Under the pieces are notes generated by a model. The model searched no databases. It was not told the DNA's origin and saw only the letters and a list, made by a program, of their open reading frames with translations. From positions 620,001 through 684,000 of the forward strand of contig NZ_JAAOZB010000001.1 in the NCBI RefSeq assembly GCF_011761265.1: DNA of 64,000 nucleotides, read 5' to 3'. This DNA is from Microbacterium halimionae (GTDB lineage Bacteria; Actinomycetota; Actinomycetes; Actinomycetales; Microbacteriaceae). Shown here piece by piece: positions 42,910 through 51,122 of this stretch. Positions within the stretch are counted from its first letter, which is position 1, and every line of letters begins with the position of its first letter. A program made the position numbers and the translations under genes.

Positions 42910-44324
42910 AACGGCGCGAGGGCAGAGTCATCCTGCGCGTTCGTGATGGTGTCTGGTGCAAGCGTGACATCGCGCGGCGTCGGCTGGAACATCACGCCCG
43001 GCGGTCTGTCGGTGTAGCTGTGGCCGGTGGGTGAGATCCATTCGAGGACTCCGCCGGGCTTCTGCTTCACCCTCCACGCCGTGGCATGTTTCAACGAATG
43101 GTGTCTTCGGCAGAGGTGGGCCAAGTTGCGCACTTCGGTCGGCCCTCCCAGGGCGGCATCAATGGTGTGGTCAATATCGCACCGGTGAGCGGGCGTGCGG
43201 CATCCCACGAATCGGCAATGCTGATCCCGTGCTCGCAAATGTCTCTTGAGCTGCTCGCTCGGGCGATACCGATCAACGGCAAGAACATTAAGACTGACGG
43301 GATCGGTGAACACACGATCCCACCCCGGCGCGTTGCCGGCGAGGCGACGGGCGGTTTCGGGGTCGACAAGCCCCATACGCCCCGCATCTCCGGGCGCGAA
43401 ATCAGAGCCGCACAGGCTCGTCGCCGGAACAGTGACCTGCACAATCGCCCGGATGGCCCCGAGACCGGTCCCGCCCTCGCCGGTGCCGTCACCGGGAACA
43501 AAACCCGCCACGGGGCCAGCCGTCAGCAACATGTCTGCGAGTAGGTCTGCGCGGATCTGATCGGTCGTGCGCTCATCACGCTCAGACACCCGCTCGCCGG
43601 TACGCTCATCCGTACACTTCTCGGTGTCGGCAACGGGCTCGGCACCCGCGTCTCTCCGCGCATCCTTGATTGCGCGCGCCTGCTGCGTGAGTCTGTCGTG
43701 GATGCCGTGCGCCAGTATTCCGGGCAGTTCCGCGTGCAGCTCTGCCATTCCGTCGGGGAGCGGCGTCACCCACACTTTGCGCGACTCGCGCGCATCGCCA
43801 TGGCGTTCCGCCATCGTGCGAGGCTGAGCTTTCTCGGCGAGGGCTTCGGCACGCTTTCGTAAGCGCCCCGTTGTCTCGACCTCAGCTATCGGCGCAACAT
43901 CACGATCGAACTGCGCACGCGCCTTCGCATCCGAAATCGGAGCACCTGTGCGCAAAACAGTGGTGACGTGGCCCCGAGAAATTCGACCCGCAGCCCACGA
44001 ACCATACGTCTCGGGATAGTCGCCGACGATCGTCATCGCTTCGTCGATCTGGCCTTGCGCGGTGCGATCCGCGACGTGCATTACAGTGCCGAGCTCGGCT
44101 GCGATCGAACGCAGGGGCATTTCCCGTTCGTGCGACGACCTCGAGCCGCTACGCGCCCCCTGTGCGAGACCGATACGGCCGGCCTCAGCGAGCAGCGCCA
44201 CTTCTGTCGCTTGCCACTCGGCGACTTTTTGCCGCGCGTGCACCACTCCGGAGTAGATCGCAGTCAGGCCCGCAGGTTCGGCGGCTGCCGCGTCTGCGAG
44301 GTGAGGGGAGTGGTGGTCGCTCAT
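42906..44324 (-). CDS. DUF222 / HNH endonuclease (13E12-like), intact paralog
   Basis: A 472-residue protein: DUF222 domain (about 35-330) followed by an HNH nuclease motif at 370-414, CRFVGC, HRCDIDH and HLCRRHH, with the zinc cysteines and the catalytic histidine in DIDH all present. It is the intact relative of the frameshifted gene at 13835-15180. The match extends into the promoter, where a 34-base element is shared. Relatives are mycobacterial 13E12-repeat proteins. DNA-damage control is suggested by the LexA-like site. Natural DNA target unknown. Confidence 0.9.
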   Translation of the reverse strand: MSDHHSPHLADAAAAEPAGLTAIYSGVVHARQKVAEWQATEVALLAEAGRIGLAQGARSGSRSSHEREMPLRSIAAELGTVMHVADRTAQGQIDEAMTIVGDYPETYGSWAAGRISRGHVTTVLRTGAPISDAKARAQFDRDVAPIAEVETTGRLRKRAEALAEKAQPRTMAERHGDARESRKVWVTPLPDGMAELHAELPGILAHGIHDRLTQQARAIKDARRDAGAEPVADTEKCTDERTGERVSERDERTTDQIRADLLADMLLTAGPVAGFVPGDGTGEGGTGLGAIRAIVQVTVPATSLCGSDFAPGDAGRMGLVDPETARRLAGNAPGWDRVFTDPVSLNVLAVDRYRPSEQLKRHLRARDQHCRFVGCRTPAHRCDIDHTIDAALGGPTEVRNLAHLCRRHHSLKHATAWRVKQKPGGVLEWISPTGHSYTDRPPGVMFQPTPRDVTLAPDTITNAQDDSALAPF

Positions 44325-44355
44325 GCATTAATTATCGAACAGACCTACGACATTG
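44322..44355 (-). promoter_or_regulatory. Second copy of the conserved DUF222-HNH promoter element, LexA-box-like
   Basis: Reading on the minus strand, this repeats the element at 13804-13837 with 26 or so identical bases: CAATGTC, AGGT, TGTTCGATA, TT and GCATG at identical spacings. GATAAT (44331-44336) is the -10 six bases before the ATG. The match to the SOS-box consensus is about 12 of 16 positions. Confidence 0.6.
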
Positions 44356-44435
44356 AGGTAGCTAACGTGGAGTCTGTATAGAAACTAAATGCGCCACTGC
44401 CCCTGGGTGGGGCATCGACCACGGCCCGTGCCGGC

Positions 44436-45389
44436 TCAGCTCGTGATGATCTCAACCAGGTGCGCCGCAGTACCGCTTTCCACATCGCGCACGAACCGGG
44501 TGCGAACGCCCTCGTGGTTGCGGTCGCCCAGGCGCTGGCCGCGAAGGTCAACAACTGTCTGGCCGCGACCGGGACCATCCGTCGTATCGACCTGAACCGG
44601 CACGAGCGGCGCGCGAGTAATGGTCGCGGCCCCGGCAGCAATCACAGCGGCGAGCGGGTCGTGCAGTGAGCTTAGGCGTTCGCCATACTGCGGCAGGTAG
44701 AAGTCGAGGTAGTGATCGAGAATCTCGCCCACGGCGCGCGCAAGCGGCGATGAGCTTTCGAGCAGTGCGTGGCGGTCGGCATCCGAGAGCGTGTGTTCCA
44801 TCGTGACGTCGAGAGGCACGATCGTGACATCCCAGTCGGCGCTGAACACAACGGATGCCGCTTCGGGGTCGTTTCCGATGTTCGCCTCGGCGACGGGTGA
44901 AATGTTGCCGGCGGCGAGGGCCGTGCCACCCATCGTTGTGACTGCGGCGATGCGCTCGGGCAGAGTCGGGTCGGCGGCGAGGGCTGCCGCGATGTTGGTG
45001 AGGGGCCCGATCGTCAACAGGTGCAGTGTGCCCGCGTAGGTGTGCGACAGGTCGATCAACAATTGCACCGCCGTGCGCTCATCGACGGGCTGCGACGACG
45101 TGGGCAGAACGACATCGCCGACGCCGTTATCTCCGTGCACGTGCGGCGCGCCGCCGCCGTAGGGGTGGCTCGTGAAATCGTGCGCGCCCACGGCGACAGG
45201 AATGTCGTCGCGGTCAGCGACCGCCAGCAGGTCGAGGGTATTGCGGGCAGCCTGAGCTGAGTCGGTGTTACCGCTTACGGTGCCGACGCCGACGAGGTCG
45301 ATCGCAGGTGAGCGCAAGAGGTAGGCCAGGGCGACAGAGTCGTCGATGCCGGTGTCGCAGTCGAGAAATACGGGGGTGGGGGTGCTCAT
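44436..45389 (-). CDS. Nucleoside hydrolase (inosine-uridine preferring type)
   Basis: A 317-residue nucleoside N-ribohydrolase. The calcium-binding aspartate cluster DCDTGIDD is at residues 10-17, with GNTDSAQAARNTL, IGPLTNIAAAL and the late HDPLAA completing the active site. It cleaves ribonucleosides to base plus ribose. It is divergent from a ribokinase-like gene that could phosphorylate the released ribose. Start at 45389 is supported by the GAGGAG ribosome site upstream and by homology beginning there; a longer reading to 45446 is unlikely. Confidence 0.92.
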   Translation of the reverse strand: MSTPTPVFLDCDTGIDDSVALAYLLRSPAIDLVGVGTVSGNTDSAQAARNTLDLLAVADRDDIPVAVGAHDFTSHPYGGGAPHVHGDNGVGDVVLPTSSQPVDERTAVQLLIDLSHTYAGTLHLLTIGPLTNIAAALAADPTLPERIAAVTTMGGTALAAGNISPVAEANIGNDPEAASVVFSADWDVTIVPLDVTMEHTLSDADRHALLESSSPLARAVGEILDHYLDFYLPQYGERLSSLHDPLAAVIAAGAATITRAPLVPVQVDTTDGPGRGQTVVDLRGQRLGDRNHEGVRTRFVRDVESGTAAHLVEIITS

Positions 45390-45487
45390 ACGGCTCCTCA
45401 CGTCGGGGCGGGGGACCGCGTTGTCCGGGAACGGGCGCAAAAGCACCCCTTCGGTTATACCCCGTCAACGCATGATGAAATGGCGGT

Positions 45488-46327
45488 ATGGATCTTTCGG
45501 CACTGGGCGCACTCTGCGTTGTAGGCAGTATCAACGTTGACGTGACGGCATCCGTGGTGCGTCTTCCCGCACCGGGCGAGACCGTGATGGGCAACGCGTT
45601 GCGACGGGATGCCGGAGGTAAAGGTGCAAACCAAGCGGTCGCTGCGGCTCGTCTCGGTGCCGCCGTGCGCATGGTCGGTGCCGTTGGCGATGATAGCGAC
45701 GGCCAAGCGATGCTGCAGAACCTCCGCGATGCCGGAGTCAACGTGAGTGACGTCTGGCTCGGCGAAGATGCAACCGGAACCGCGCTGATCACGGTCGACG
45801 AAACCGGCGAGAACAGCATCGTCGTGTGTGCCGGGGCCAACGCCACGGTGTCGATCGACGGAGTGACCTTCGACGAAAACGAAGCCGTGCTGGCGCAGCT
45901 TGAAATTCCGATGGCAACGGTCGAAGCGCTCGCCGCTGTAGTGCCGGGCTACTTTGTGGTGAACGCGGCTCCCGCGCAGGGCGTGCCGCAGTCGGTTGTC
46001 GACCGAGCGGATCTGTTCATCGTCAACGAGACCGAGTTCGCCGCGTTGCCCGCCCTCAAAGACGCAAAGCTCGTTGCCGTCACCGAAGGCTCGGCGGGGG
46101 CAGCACTCTTCTCGCACGGCAAAGAGATCGCTCGGGCCACTGCGCCGCGCGTGCACTCGATCAGCGCAGTTGGCGCGGGCGATGCGTTTTGCGCTGCGCT
46201 CACCGTGGCGCTGCACGCCGGGTGGGATCCCGTCGAGGCGCTCGCAGCAGCCTGCGCTGTCGGCGCGGATGCCGTGACGCACCTGGGCGCTCAGCCGCCG
46301 CTCGCAAAACTCCCCACGTACCGCTGA
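45488..46327 (+). CDS. PfkB family carbohydrate kinase (ribokinase-like)
   Basis: A 279-residue kinase of the PfkB family. GSINVDVT opens the fold, AGGKGANQAVAAARLG (42-57) is PfkB signature 1, and VGAGDAFCAAL with catalytic Asp232 is signature 2. The INVDV and GGKGAN pattern is closest to ribokinase. Together with the divergent nucleoside hydrolase it suggests a nucleoside-ribose salvage route: hydrolysis to ribose, then phosphorylation to ribose 5-phosphate. That link is inference from the neighbourhood. Confidence 0.88.
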   Translation: MDLSALGALCVVGSINVDVTASVVRLPAPGETVMGNALRRDAGGKGANQAVAAARLGAAVRMVGAVGDDSDGQAMLQNLRDAGVNVSDVWLGEDATGTALITVDETGENSIVVCAGANATVSIDGVTFDENEAVLAQLEIPMATVEALAAVVPGYFVVNAAPAQGVPQSVVDRADLFIVNETEFAALPALKDAKLVAVTEGSAGAALFSHGKEIARATAPRVHSISAVGAGDAFCAALTVALHAGWDPVEALAAACAVGADAVTHLGAQPPLAKLPTYR

Positions 46328-46337
46328 GGGGCAGGCG

Positions 46338-46928
46338 TCAGCCGCGCTTGATGCGGTCAGACATTACTTTGACGCCGGCCGACGACGTGAAGCCGCCATC
46401 GACGGGAATCTCGGCGCCAGAAATGTAGGCCGAGGCATCCGACATCAAAAAGGTGACCACACTCGCAACGTCTCGGGCGGCTCCCATGTGACCGAGTGGC
46501 GTGAGGTCCAATAGGGCGCTGCGCATCGCATCGGGCGCGTTCGCCGTCATGGGCGTTTCGATAAAGCCAGGGTGCACGATATTCACACGGATGCCGCGGG
46601 CTCCATATTCGGTCGCCGCGACGTGTGCCAGGCCCCGTAGCCCCACTGCTCACCGTGTAGGCGACCGGGTAATGCGCCGTGAGCGCTGCCGACGACCCGA
46701 CGTTTACTATCGAAGAACCCTCGGCTATGAGCGGCGCGAGTGCCTGAATTCCGAGCATCGCCCCCGTCAGGTTGACCGCGATGACACGGGAGCCGTCTCG
46801 GCGACGTCGGTTGCGATGACCCGCGCGCCCGATTGCGCCATCAGGACGGCTGCCGCAAGTCCTTGCCCACCGGCGGCGCCCATGACAACCACGGTGTGAT
46901 CAATCAGCCCGGAGTACGAAGTGGTCAT
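46338..46928 (-). pseudogene. Degraded short-chain dehydrogenase gene
   Basis: Pieces of one SDR gene lie in order on the minus strand. The N-terminal piece starts at ATG 46928 and holds VVVMGAAGGQGLAAAV (the cofactor loop). It is cut near 46795 by a deletion that joins it out of frame to GSRVIAVNLTGAMLG, removing about 60 residues including the NNAG region. The next break, at about 46641-46650, lacks two bases within the YxxxK region (AYTVS then GLRGLA). The C-terminal piece (HPGFIETPM, SGAEIPVDGGF) ends at 46338. Two independent lesions mean it is a true pseudogene. Confidence 0.85.
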
Positions 46929-47101
46929 TGACGCTCCCGCAGTGTTGCTGAGCGGCGACGATGCCGCTCTGACTCGACGCTAGCGTCAGTGCGCTACGTC
47001 GGGAACGCGCGATCACTGATACCGGCTATCAACAGAAATGACGGGTTGTGCGATCGTCGCGCATCCCGTCTCGGCTCGCGTCAGGCCACGCTCACCATGC
47101 G

Positions 47102-47686
47102 TCAAGGATGGGTCGCGTTGAGGCGGGATTCGAGCTCAGCAGCCATGGCTTCAACGTCTGATTGACGCACCTTGTCGTAAGTGCCGACGATGGGCGTAAG
47201 CGCCATAGCCAGTTCGCTTGTTTCTCGCCGGATTGTGATCCACAACGACGGGTACTTTAGGGCGATGAAGGTGCCCTTTGGGGTGATCGCGGCCTCCCGT
47301 GCTTCGATCGAGGCGATGTTCTTCAGGGGGATCGAGACGATCTCGCCGATCTTCTTGTCGCGGATCGTTAGAGAGTAGGCGTCTGTGGTCACGACGGGGA
47401 CGCTGTACCGCGTGATGCGGGGCGCTGGCGAGGTCGCACCCAGCAGCGTGCGGAGGCGAGCCACGTCTTCGGGAAAGGGCGGTGCCGGTGCGATTCGAAT
47501 AGCCAAACCATCGGATGCTCCGCCAGCCGTGCCAGCCACGTTCTTGTTGGCTCGCCGGGCGAATATCCACCTCATCACAAAGACGACGAGCGCCAGTATC
47601 ACGGCGAGGATGATGTAGAAGAAAATGTCGACGCTTTCGTCTGACGAGGTTCCGGCCCCTGCCAAGACGGATGAGATTAAGGACAC
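47102..47686 (-). CDS. Membrane-anchored PH-like domain protein of unknown function
   Basis: A 194-residue protein. One membrane helix (about 21-43) follows a short outer N-terminus, and basic residues (RRANK) mark the inner face. The cytosolic part (75-194) has beta-rich YSLTIRDKKIGEIVSIPLKNIASIEAREAAITPKG, which resembles a bacterial PH or GRAM-like fold, and ends in a helix. GTG start with GGAGA upstream. No family can be named with certainty. The 212-base gap towards the tRNA shows no gene. Confidence 0.68.
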   Translation of the reverse strand: MSLISSVLAGAGTSSDESVDIFFYIILAVILALVVFVMRWIFARRANKNVAGTAGGASDGLAIRIAPAPPFPEDVARLRTLLGATSPAPRITRYSVPVVTTDAYSLTIRDKKIGEIVSIPLKNIASIEAREAAITPKGTFIALKYPSLWITIRRETSELAMALTPIVGTYDKVRQSDVEAMAAELESRLNATHP

Positions 47687-47861
47687 GATTCTCCGTTCGT
47701 CGCGCTGCGCGCGTCTTCTGTGCGGTTGCGACGGACGCGGTGACCAGTCGCCGCAGCGTCTTGTGCGAGGGAAAAGCTGAAAGTGTTGATGAATCTACCG
47801 GACCGCGCCCGGGCTCGACACCGTCGAGCTGACGGGAACTGTCCCATCGCACTAAAACACG

Positions 47862-47882
47862 AAGGCCCTCCCGCACGACCTT
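47862..47882 (-). terminator. Possible terminator of tRNA-Gly
   Basis: On the minus strand, downstream of the tRNA, AAGGTC pairs with GGCCTT around a 9-base loop and is followed by GTGTTTTA. The stem is short, so the call is tentative. Confidence 0.35.
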
Positions 47883-47899
47883 TGGCCGCACGTGAGAGC

Positions 47900-47973
47900 T
47901 GGAGGGGCTGACGGGAATCGAACCCGCGCTATCTGCTTGGGAAGCAGAAGTTCTGCCATTGAACTACAGCCCC
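47900..47973 (-). tRNA. tRNA-Gly (anticodon CCC), CCA encoded
   Basis: On the minus strand the 7-bp acceptor stem GGGGCTG/CAGCCCC is followed by a T discriminator and genomic CCA. The anticodon arm TCTGC-TTCCCAA-GCAGA gives the anticodon CCC (codon GGG). The T arm has GGGTTCGATTCCCG, with the usual TTCGA loop. All parts are intact. Confidence 0.96.
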
Positions 47974-48021
47974 ATGCGCCAGAAGACGCCCGGCAAGCAT
48001 AACAGCAGGCCCCTCCGCCGA

Positions 48022-48027
48022 TAGGCT
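48022..48027 (+). promoter_or_regulatory. -10 hexamer of dcd (leaderless)
   Basis: TAGGCT lies 6 bases before the GTG of dcd with no ribosome site. It is divergent from the tRNA gene on the other strand. Confidence 0.5.
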
Positions 48028-48033
48028 GAACGC

Positions 48034-48639
48034 GTGCTGCTCTCTGATGGCGATATCCGCAAAGAACTGGGCTCCGGCCGTATCGGGCTTGCCCCCTTCG
48101 ACTCCGAAATGGTGCAGCCATCGAGCGTCGACGTGCGCCTCGACAGGTACTTCCGGCTCTTCGATAACCACAAGTACCCCTTCATCGATCCGGCCGAAGA
48201 TCAGCCCGATCTCACGCGCCTCATCGAGGTCGCGCCCGACGAGCCGTTCATCTTGCACCCCGGCGAATTCGCGCTCGGCGCCACGTTTGAGCAGGTCTCG
48301 CTTCCCGACGATGTCGCCGCACGCCTTGAGGGCAAGTCTTCGCTTGGTCGCCTCGGGCTGCTCACGCACTCCACTGCGGGCTTCATCGACCCCGGGTTCA
48401 CCGGTCACGTCACACTCGAACTATCGAACGTGGCAACGCTCCCCATCAAGCTGTGGCCCGGCATGAAGATCGGCCAGCTGTGCTTCTTCCGCCTCTCGTC
48501 GCCTGCCGACAACCCCTACGGAAGCGGCCCTTACGGCAATCGGTACCAGGGGCAGCGGGGGCCGACGGCATCCCGTTCAGCGCTCAACTTTCATCACACG
48601 AACGTGGGCCTAACAGATCTGGGCGCTGCGGGCAATTAA
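48034..48639 (+). CDS. dcd: dCTP deaminase
   Basis: A 201-residue enzyme that deaminates dCTP to dUTP; the close mycobacterial homolog also hydrolyses the dUTP to dUMP. Key elements are [44 protein letters not shown] and HVTLELSN, with Glu129 as general base. The C-terminal [18 protein letters not shown] closes over the nucleotide. The length fits the actinobacterial bifunctional type. GTG start set by the leaderless -10. Confidence 0.96.
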   Translation: MLLSDGDIRKELGSGRIGLAPFDSEMVQPSSVDVRLDRYFRLFDNHKYPFIDPAEDQPDLTRLIEVAPDEPFILHPGEFALGATFEQVSLPDDVAARLEGKSSLGRLGLLTHSTAGFIDPGFTGHVTLELSNVATLPIKLWPGMKIGQLCFFRLSSPADNPYGSGPYGNRYQGQRGPTASRSALNFHHTNVGLTDLGAAGN

Positions 48640-48649
48640 TCTTCCCGAC

Positions 48650-48679
48650 CTGACAATTGCTCTCAGCGTTCGTTAAGGT
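48650..48679 (+). promoter_or_regulatory. Promoter of the BCCT transporter gene
   Basis: CTGACA (48650-48655) and TAAGGT (48674-48679) are separated by 18 bases. The -10 stands 6 bases before the ATG at 48686, so the transcript is leaderless. Confidence 0.6.
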
Positions 48680-48685
48680 TGCGGA

Positions 48686-50635
48686 ATGCCGGATGCCAAA
48701 ACCACCCGCGCCACTGCGCCACAAATAGTCGAGCCCAAGACCACGATCAAGCGCTGGGTCTTTTGGCCTGCGGCGATCGTGGTTCTCACCTTTAGCGGGT
48801 TCGCTCTCATCGCACCCGACGCCGCTGAGGCGATGTTCGGCGCGATCCAATCGTCGATCGTCAGCGCATTCAACTGGTACTACGTACTCATCGCTGCCTT
48901 CTTTGTGGCGTTTGCGTTCTTTCTCGGGTTCAGTCGGTTCGGTGACATCAAACTTGGCGCGGATGACGACAAGCCCGAGTTCTCGCTCGGGGCCTGGTTT
49001 TCGCTGCTGTTTGCCGCAGGTATGGGAATCGGCCTCGTCTTCTACGGCGTCAGCGAGCCACTCAGCCACTTCGTCACGCCGCGCCCCGGTGTGAGCGGAA
49101 CCCCCGAACAACTCGCGCAGTCGGCACTGAGCCAGACCTATCTGCACTGGGGTGTGCAGGCCTGGTCGATTTACGTGATTGTCGGTCTCGGCCTCGCCTA
49201 CGCGATTCACCGTCGCAAGCGGCCCATCTCGATTCGCTGGACGCTTGAGCCACTTCTCGGCAAGCGCGTGCGTGGGGGCTGGGGAAACGCGATCGATGTC
49301 GTCGCGCTCGTCGGCACCCTCTTTGGGGTCGCCACGTCGCTCGGACTCGGCGTGCTGCAGATCAGCGCTGGACTCGATTCGGCGGGTCTTTTTGAGCCCA
49401 ACGAATTCGTGCAGATCATCATCATTGCGATCATCACGGTGTTCGTGCTGATGTCGGTGCTTTCGGGTGTGACCAAGGGCATGAAGTGGCTCTCGTCGTT
49501 CAACCTGATCCTCGCCGGTATCCTGGTGCTCTACCTGTTGGTGTTTGGCCAGACCGAATTTCTGCTGCGCGAATGGGTGCAGTCGATCGGTAACTACATT
49601 CAGGGTTTCGTCGGCCTCTCGTTCAACGTCAGCGCATTCGCTGGTGACGCGGGTGAATCGTGGCAGGCATCGTGGACGTCGTTCTACTGGGGTTGGTGGA
49701 TTTCGTGGGCGCCCTTCGTGGGTATCTTCATCGCCCGCATCTCTCGCGGACGCACGGTGCGCCAATTCGTCATGGGCGTCATCATCGTGCCCACCCTCAT
49801 CACGATCCTGTGGTTTGCGGTGCTTGGCGGTTCGGCGCTGTACATCGAGTTGAATCAACCGGGTGCGTTGACGACCGCTGGCGGAACTGTCGACCTCAAC
49901 ACCGCGCTGTTCCAGATGCTGCAGTACATTCCGGGAACGCCAGTGCTCACGATCGGCGTGATCTTGTTGATCACGATCTTCTTCGTGACGTCGTCTGACT
50001 CTGGCGCCCTTGTCATGGGAATGATCGCGACGGGCGGGCAGATCAACCCGCCCAAGTGGGTTCGTACATTCTTCACGCTCATCACAGCGCTCCTCGCGAT
50101 CTCGCTGCTGCTCACGGGTGGCTTGCAGGCGTTGCAGACCGCGGCGATCATCATTGCTCTGCCGTTCAGCATCATCATGCTGCTGATGTGTTGGTCGACA
50201 GTGATTGCATTCAGTCGAGAGCGGCGAGCGTACGATCGCGCAGCACGCGCACAGTTCGTCGATGCGATCGGTGAGCACTACGGGCTTGAGGTCGAAAAGC
50301 CCAATGAAGAGGGCGACCTCGGCCGAGCTTCGTCGTGGGCGCGTCGTATCGCGCGACGCGTGGGGCTCCGACACGATGCCCCAACCGCCGCGATTGACGT
50401 TGTCGATGCGCCGGTGCAATCAGGGTCTACTGAGACCGACAGTGACGAGGTTTCTCGCAGTGCGGCGCAAAGCACGCTTGAGGCGCAGAATGCCCGACCT
50501 GGCGGCATCCCCACCGAAGACATCGACTTCATCGTGGACAACGACCCGCAGTCGAGTGGCGACGTGCAGGAGATGCTCGACCGTCGAAGTGAAGACGACG
50601 GCAAAGACCCGCTCGGAGACGGCGCAACTCGCTAG
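48686..50635 (+). CDS. BCCT family betaine/carnitine/choline transporter
   Basis: A 649-residue transporter with 12 predicted helices. The family signature LLFAAGMGIGLVFYGVSEPLSHF lies near 108-130, followed by the WTLEPLLGKRVRGGWGNAIDVVALVGTLFGVATSLGLG segment. YWGWWISWAPFVGIFIARISRGRT supplies the tryptophan box that binds quaternary amines. An acidic cytosolic tail of about 130 residues could sense osmotic strength, as in BetP. Likely role: uptake of glycine betaine or choline as compatible solute. No choline-oxidation genes are adjacent. Confidence 0.93.
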   Translation: MPDAKTTRATAPQIVEPKTTIKRWVFWPAAIVVLTFSGFALIAPDAAEAMFGAIQSSIVSAFNWYYVLIAAFFVAFAFFLGFSRFGDIKLGADDDKPEFSLGAWFSLLFAAGMGIGLVFYGVSEPLSHFVTPRPGVSGTPEQLAQSALSQTYLHWGVQAWSIYVIVGLGLAYAIHRRKRPISIRWTLEPLLGKRVRGGWGNAIDVVALVGTLFGVATSLGLGVLQISAGLDSAGLFEPNEFVQIIIIAIITVFVLMSVLSGVTKGMKWLSSFNLILAGILVLYLLVFGQTEFLLREWVQSIGNYIQGFVGLSFNVSAFAGDAGESWQASWTSFYWGWWISWAPFVGIFIARISRGRTVRQFVMGVIIVPTLITILWFAVLGGSALYIELNQPGALTTAGGTVDLNTALFQMLQYIPGTPVLTIGVILLITIFFVTSSDSGALVMGMIATGGQINPPKWVRTFFTLITALLAISLLLTGGLQALQTAAIIIALPFSIIMLLMCWSTVIAFSRERRAYDRAARAQFVDAIGEHYGLEVEKPNEEGDLGRASSWARRIARRVGLRHDAPTAAIDVVDAPVQSGSTETDSDEVSRSAAQSTLEAQNARPGGIPTEDIDFIVDNDPQSSGDVQEMLDRRSEDDGKDPLGDGATR

Positions 50636-50659
50636 GCGCACGGAGCCTCACCGAGAAGC

Positions 50660-50680
50660 ATGTCAGGTGGCATGTAATAC
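50660..50680 (+). promoter_or_regulatory. Promoter and candidate autoregulatory operator of the MarR gene
   Basis: A 16-base inverted repeat, CATGTCAGGTGGCATG (50659-50674, one T-G mismatch pair), abuts a -10 hexamer TAATAC (50675-50680). The GTG start lies 7 bases on. A palindrome in the spacer is the normal place for a MarR operator. Confidence 0.45.
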
Positions 50681-50687
50681 TCGAACC

Positions 50688-51116
50688 GTGACCTCACCTC
50701 AACCCGCGGATGCGGCCGACGAGATCCTTTTGGCTCTCGGCCGTCTCCGTGGGCGAAGGGGGCCGCGTCCCACCGACGGTGGTCCGGGTCGAATGCGCCT
50801 GCTCATGGCGGTGGCTGCGGCATCCGCGCCGCTCTCGGTGAGTGAAATCGCCGATGTCATCGCCGTCGACCAGCCGCGCGCTTCGCGCCTAGTGCAGCAG
50901 TCAGTCGATCTTGATCTCGTGCGGAGAGAAGCCGACCCGGCCGACGCGCGACGTACCCAGATCGTGCTCACCGAGGCTGGCACAGCGCTTATCGACGGGT
51001 TTCGCGAAAAGCGACGCACTGCGTTGAATACGGCGCTCGCCGAGTTCGACGAGTCCGAGCGTACGGAGCTTGTACGACTGCTCTCGAAGCTTGCCGAGGC
51101 GTGGCCGCACGCATAA
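50688..51116 (+). CDS. MarR family transcriptional regulator
   Basis: A 142-residue winged-helix regulator. Helix-turn-helix LSVSEIADVIAVDQPRASRLVQQSVDLDLVRREADPADARRTQIVLTEAG runs through recognition helix and wing, with the DxRRxxxxLT signature of MarR. It follows the BCCT transporter by 52 bases and faces the MFS transporter tail to tail, so either may be its target, along with its own promoter palindrome. The GTG at 50688 is fixed by the -10 position. Confidence 0.88.
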   Translation: MTSPQPADAADEILLALGRLRGRRGPRPTDGGPGRMRLLMAVAAASAPLSVSEIADVIAVDQPRASRLVQQSVDLDLVRREADPADARRTQIVLTEAGTALIDGFREKRRTALNTALAEFDESERTELVRLLSKLAEAWPHA

Positions 51117-51122
51117 CCGCCG

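Noticed and set aside
45455..46282. A 275-codon minus-strand frame over the ribokinase-like gene
   Set aside because: The plus-strand frame has both PfkB signatures; the antisense frame has none.
48584..50419. A 611-codon open frame on the minus strand
   Set aside because: It lies wholly antisense to the BCCT transporter and MarR region, is extremely rich in Arg, His, Asp and Glu, and matches no family. Such frames arise from high-GC codon bias.
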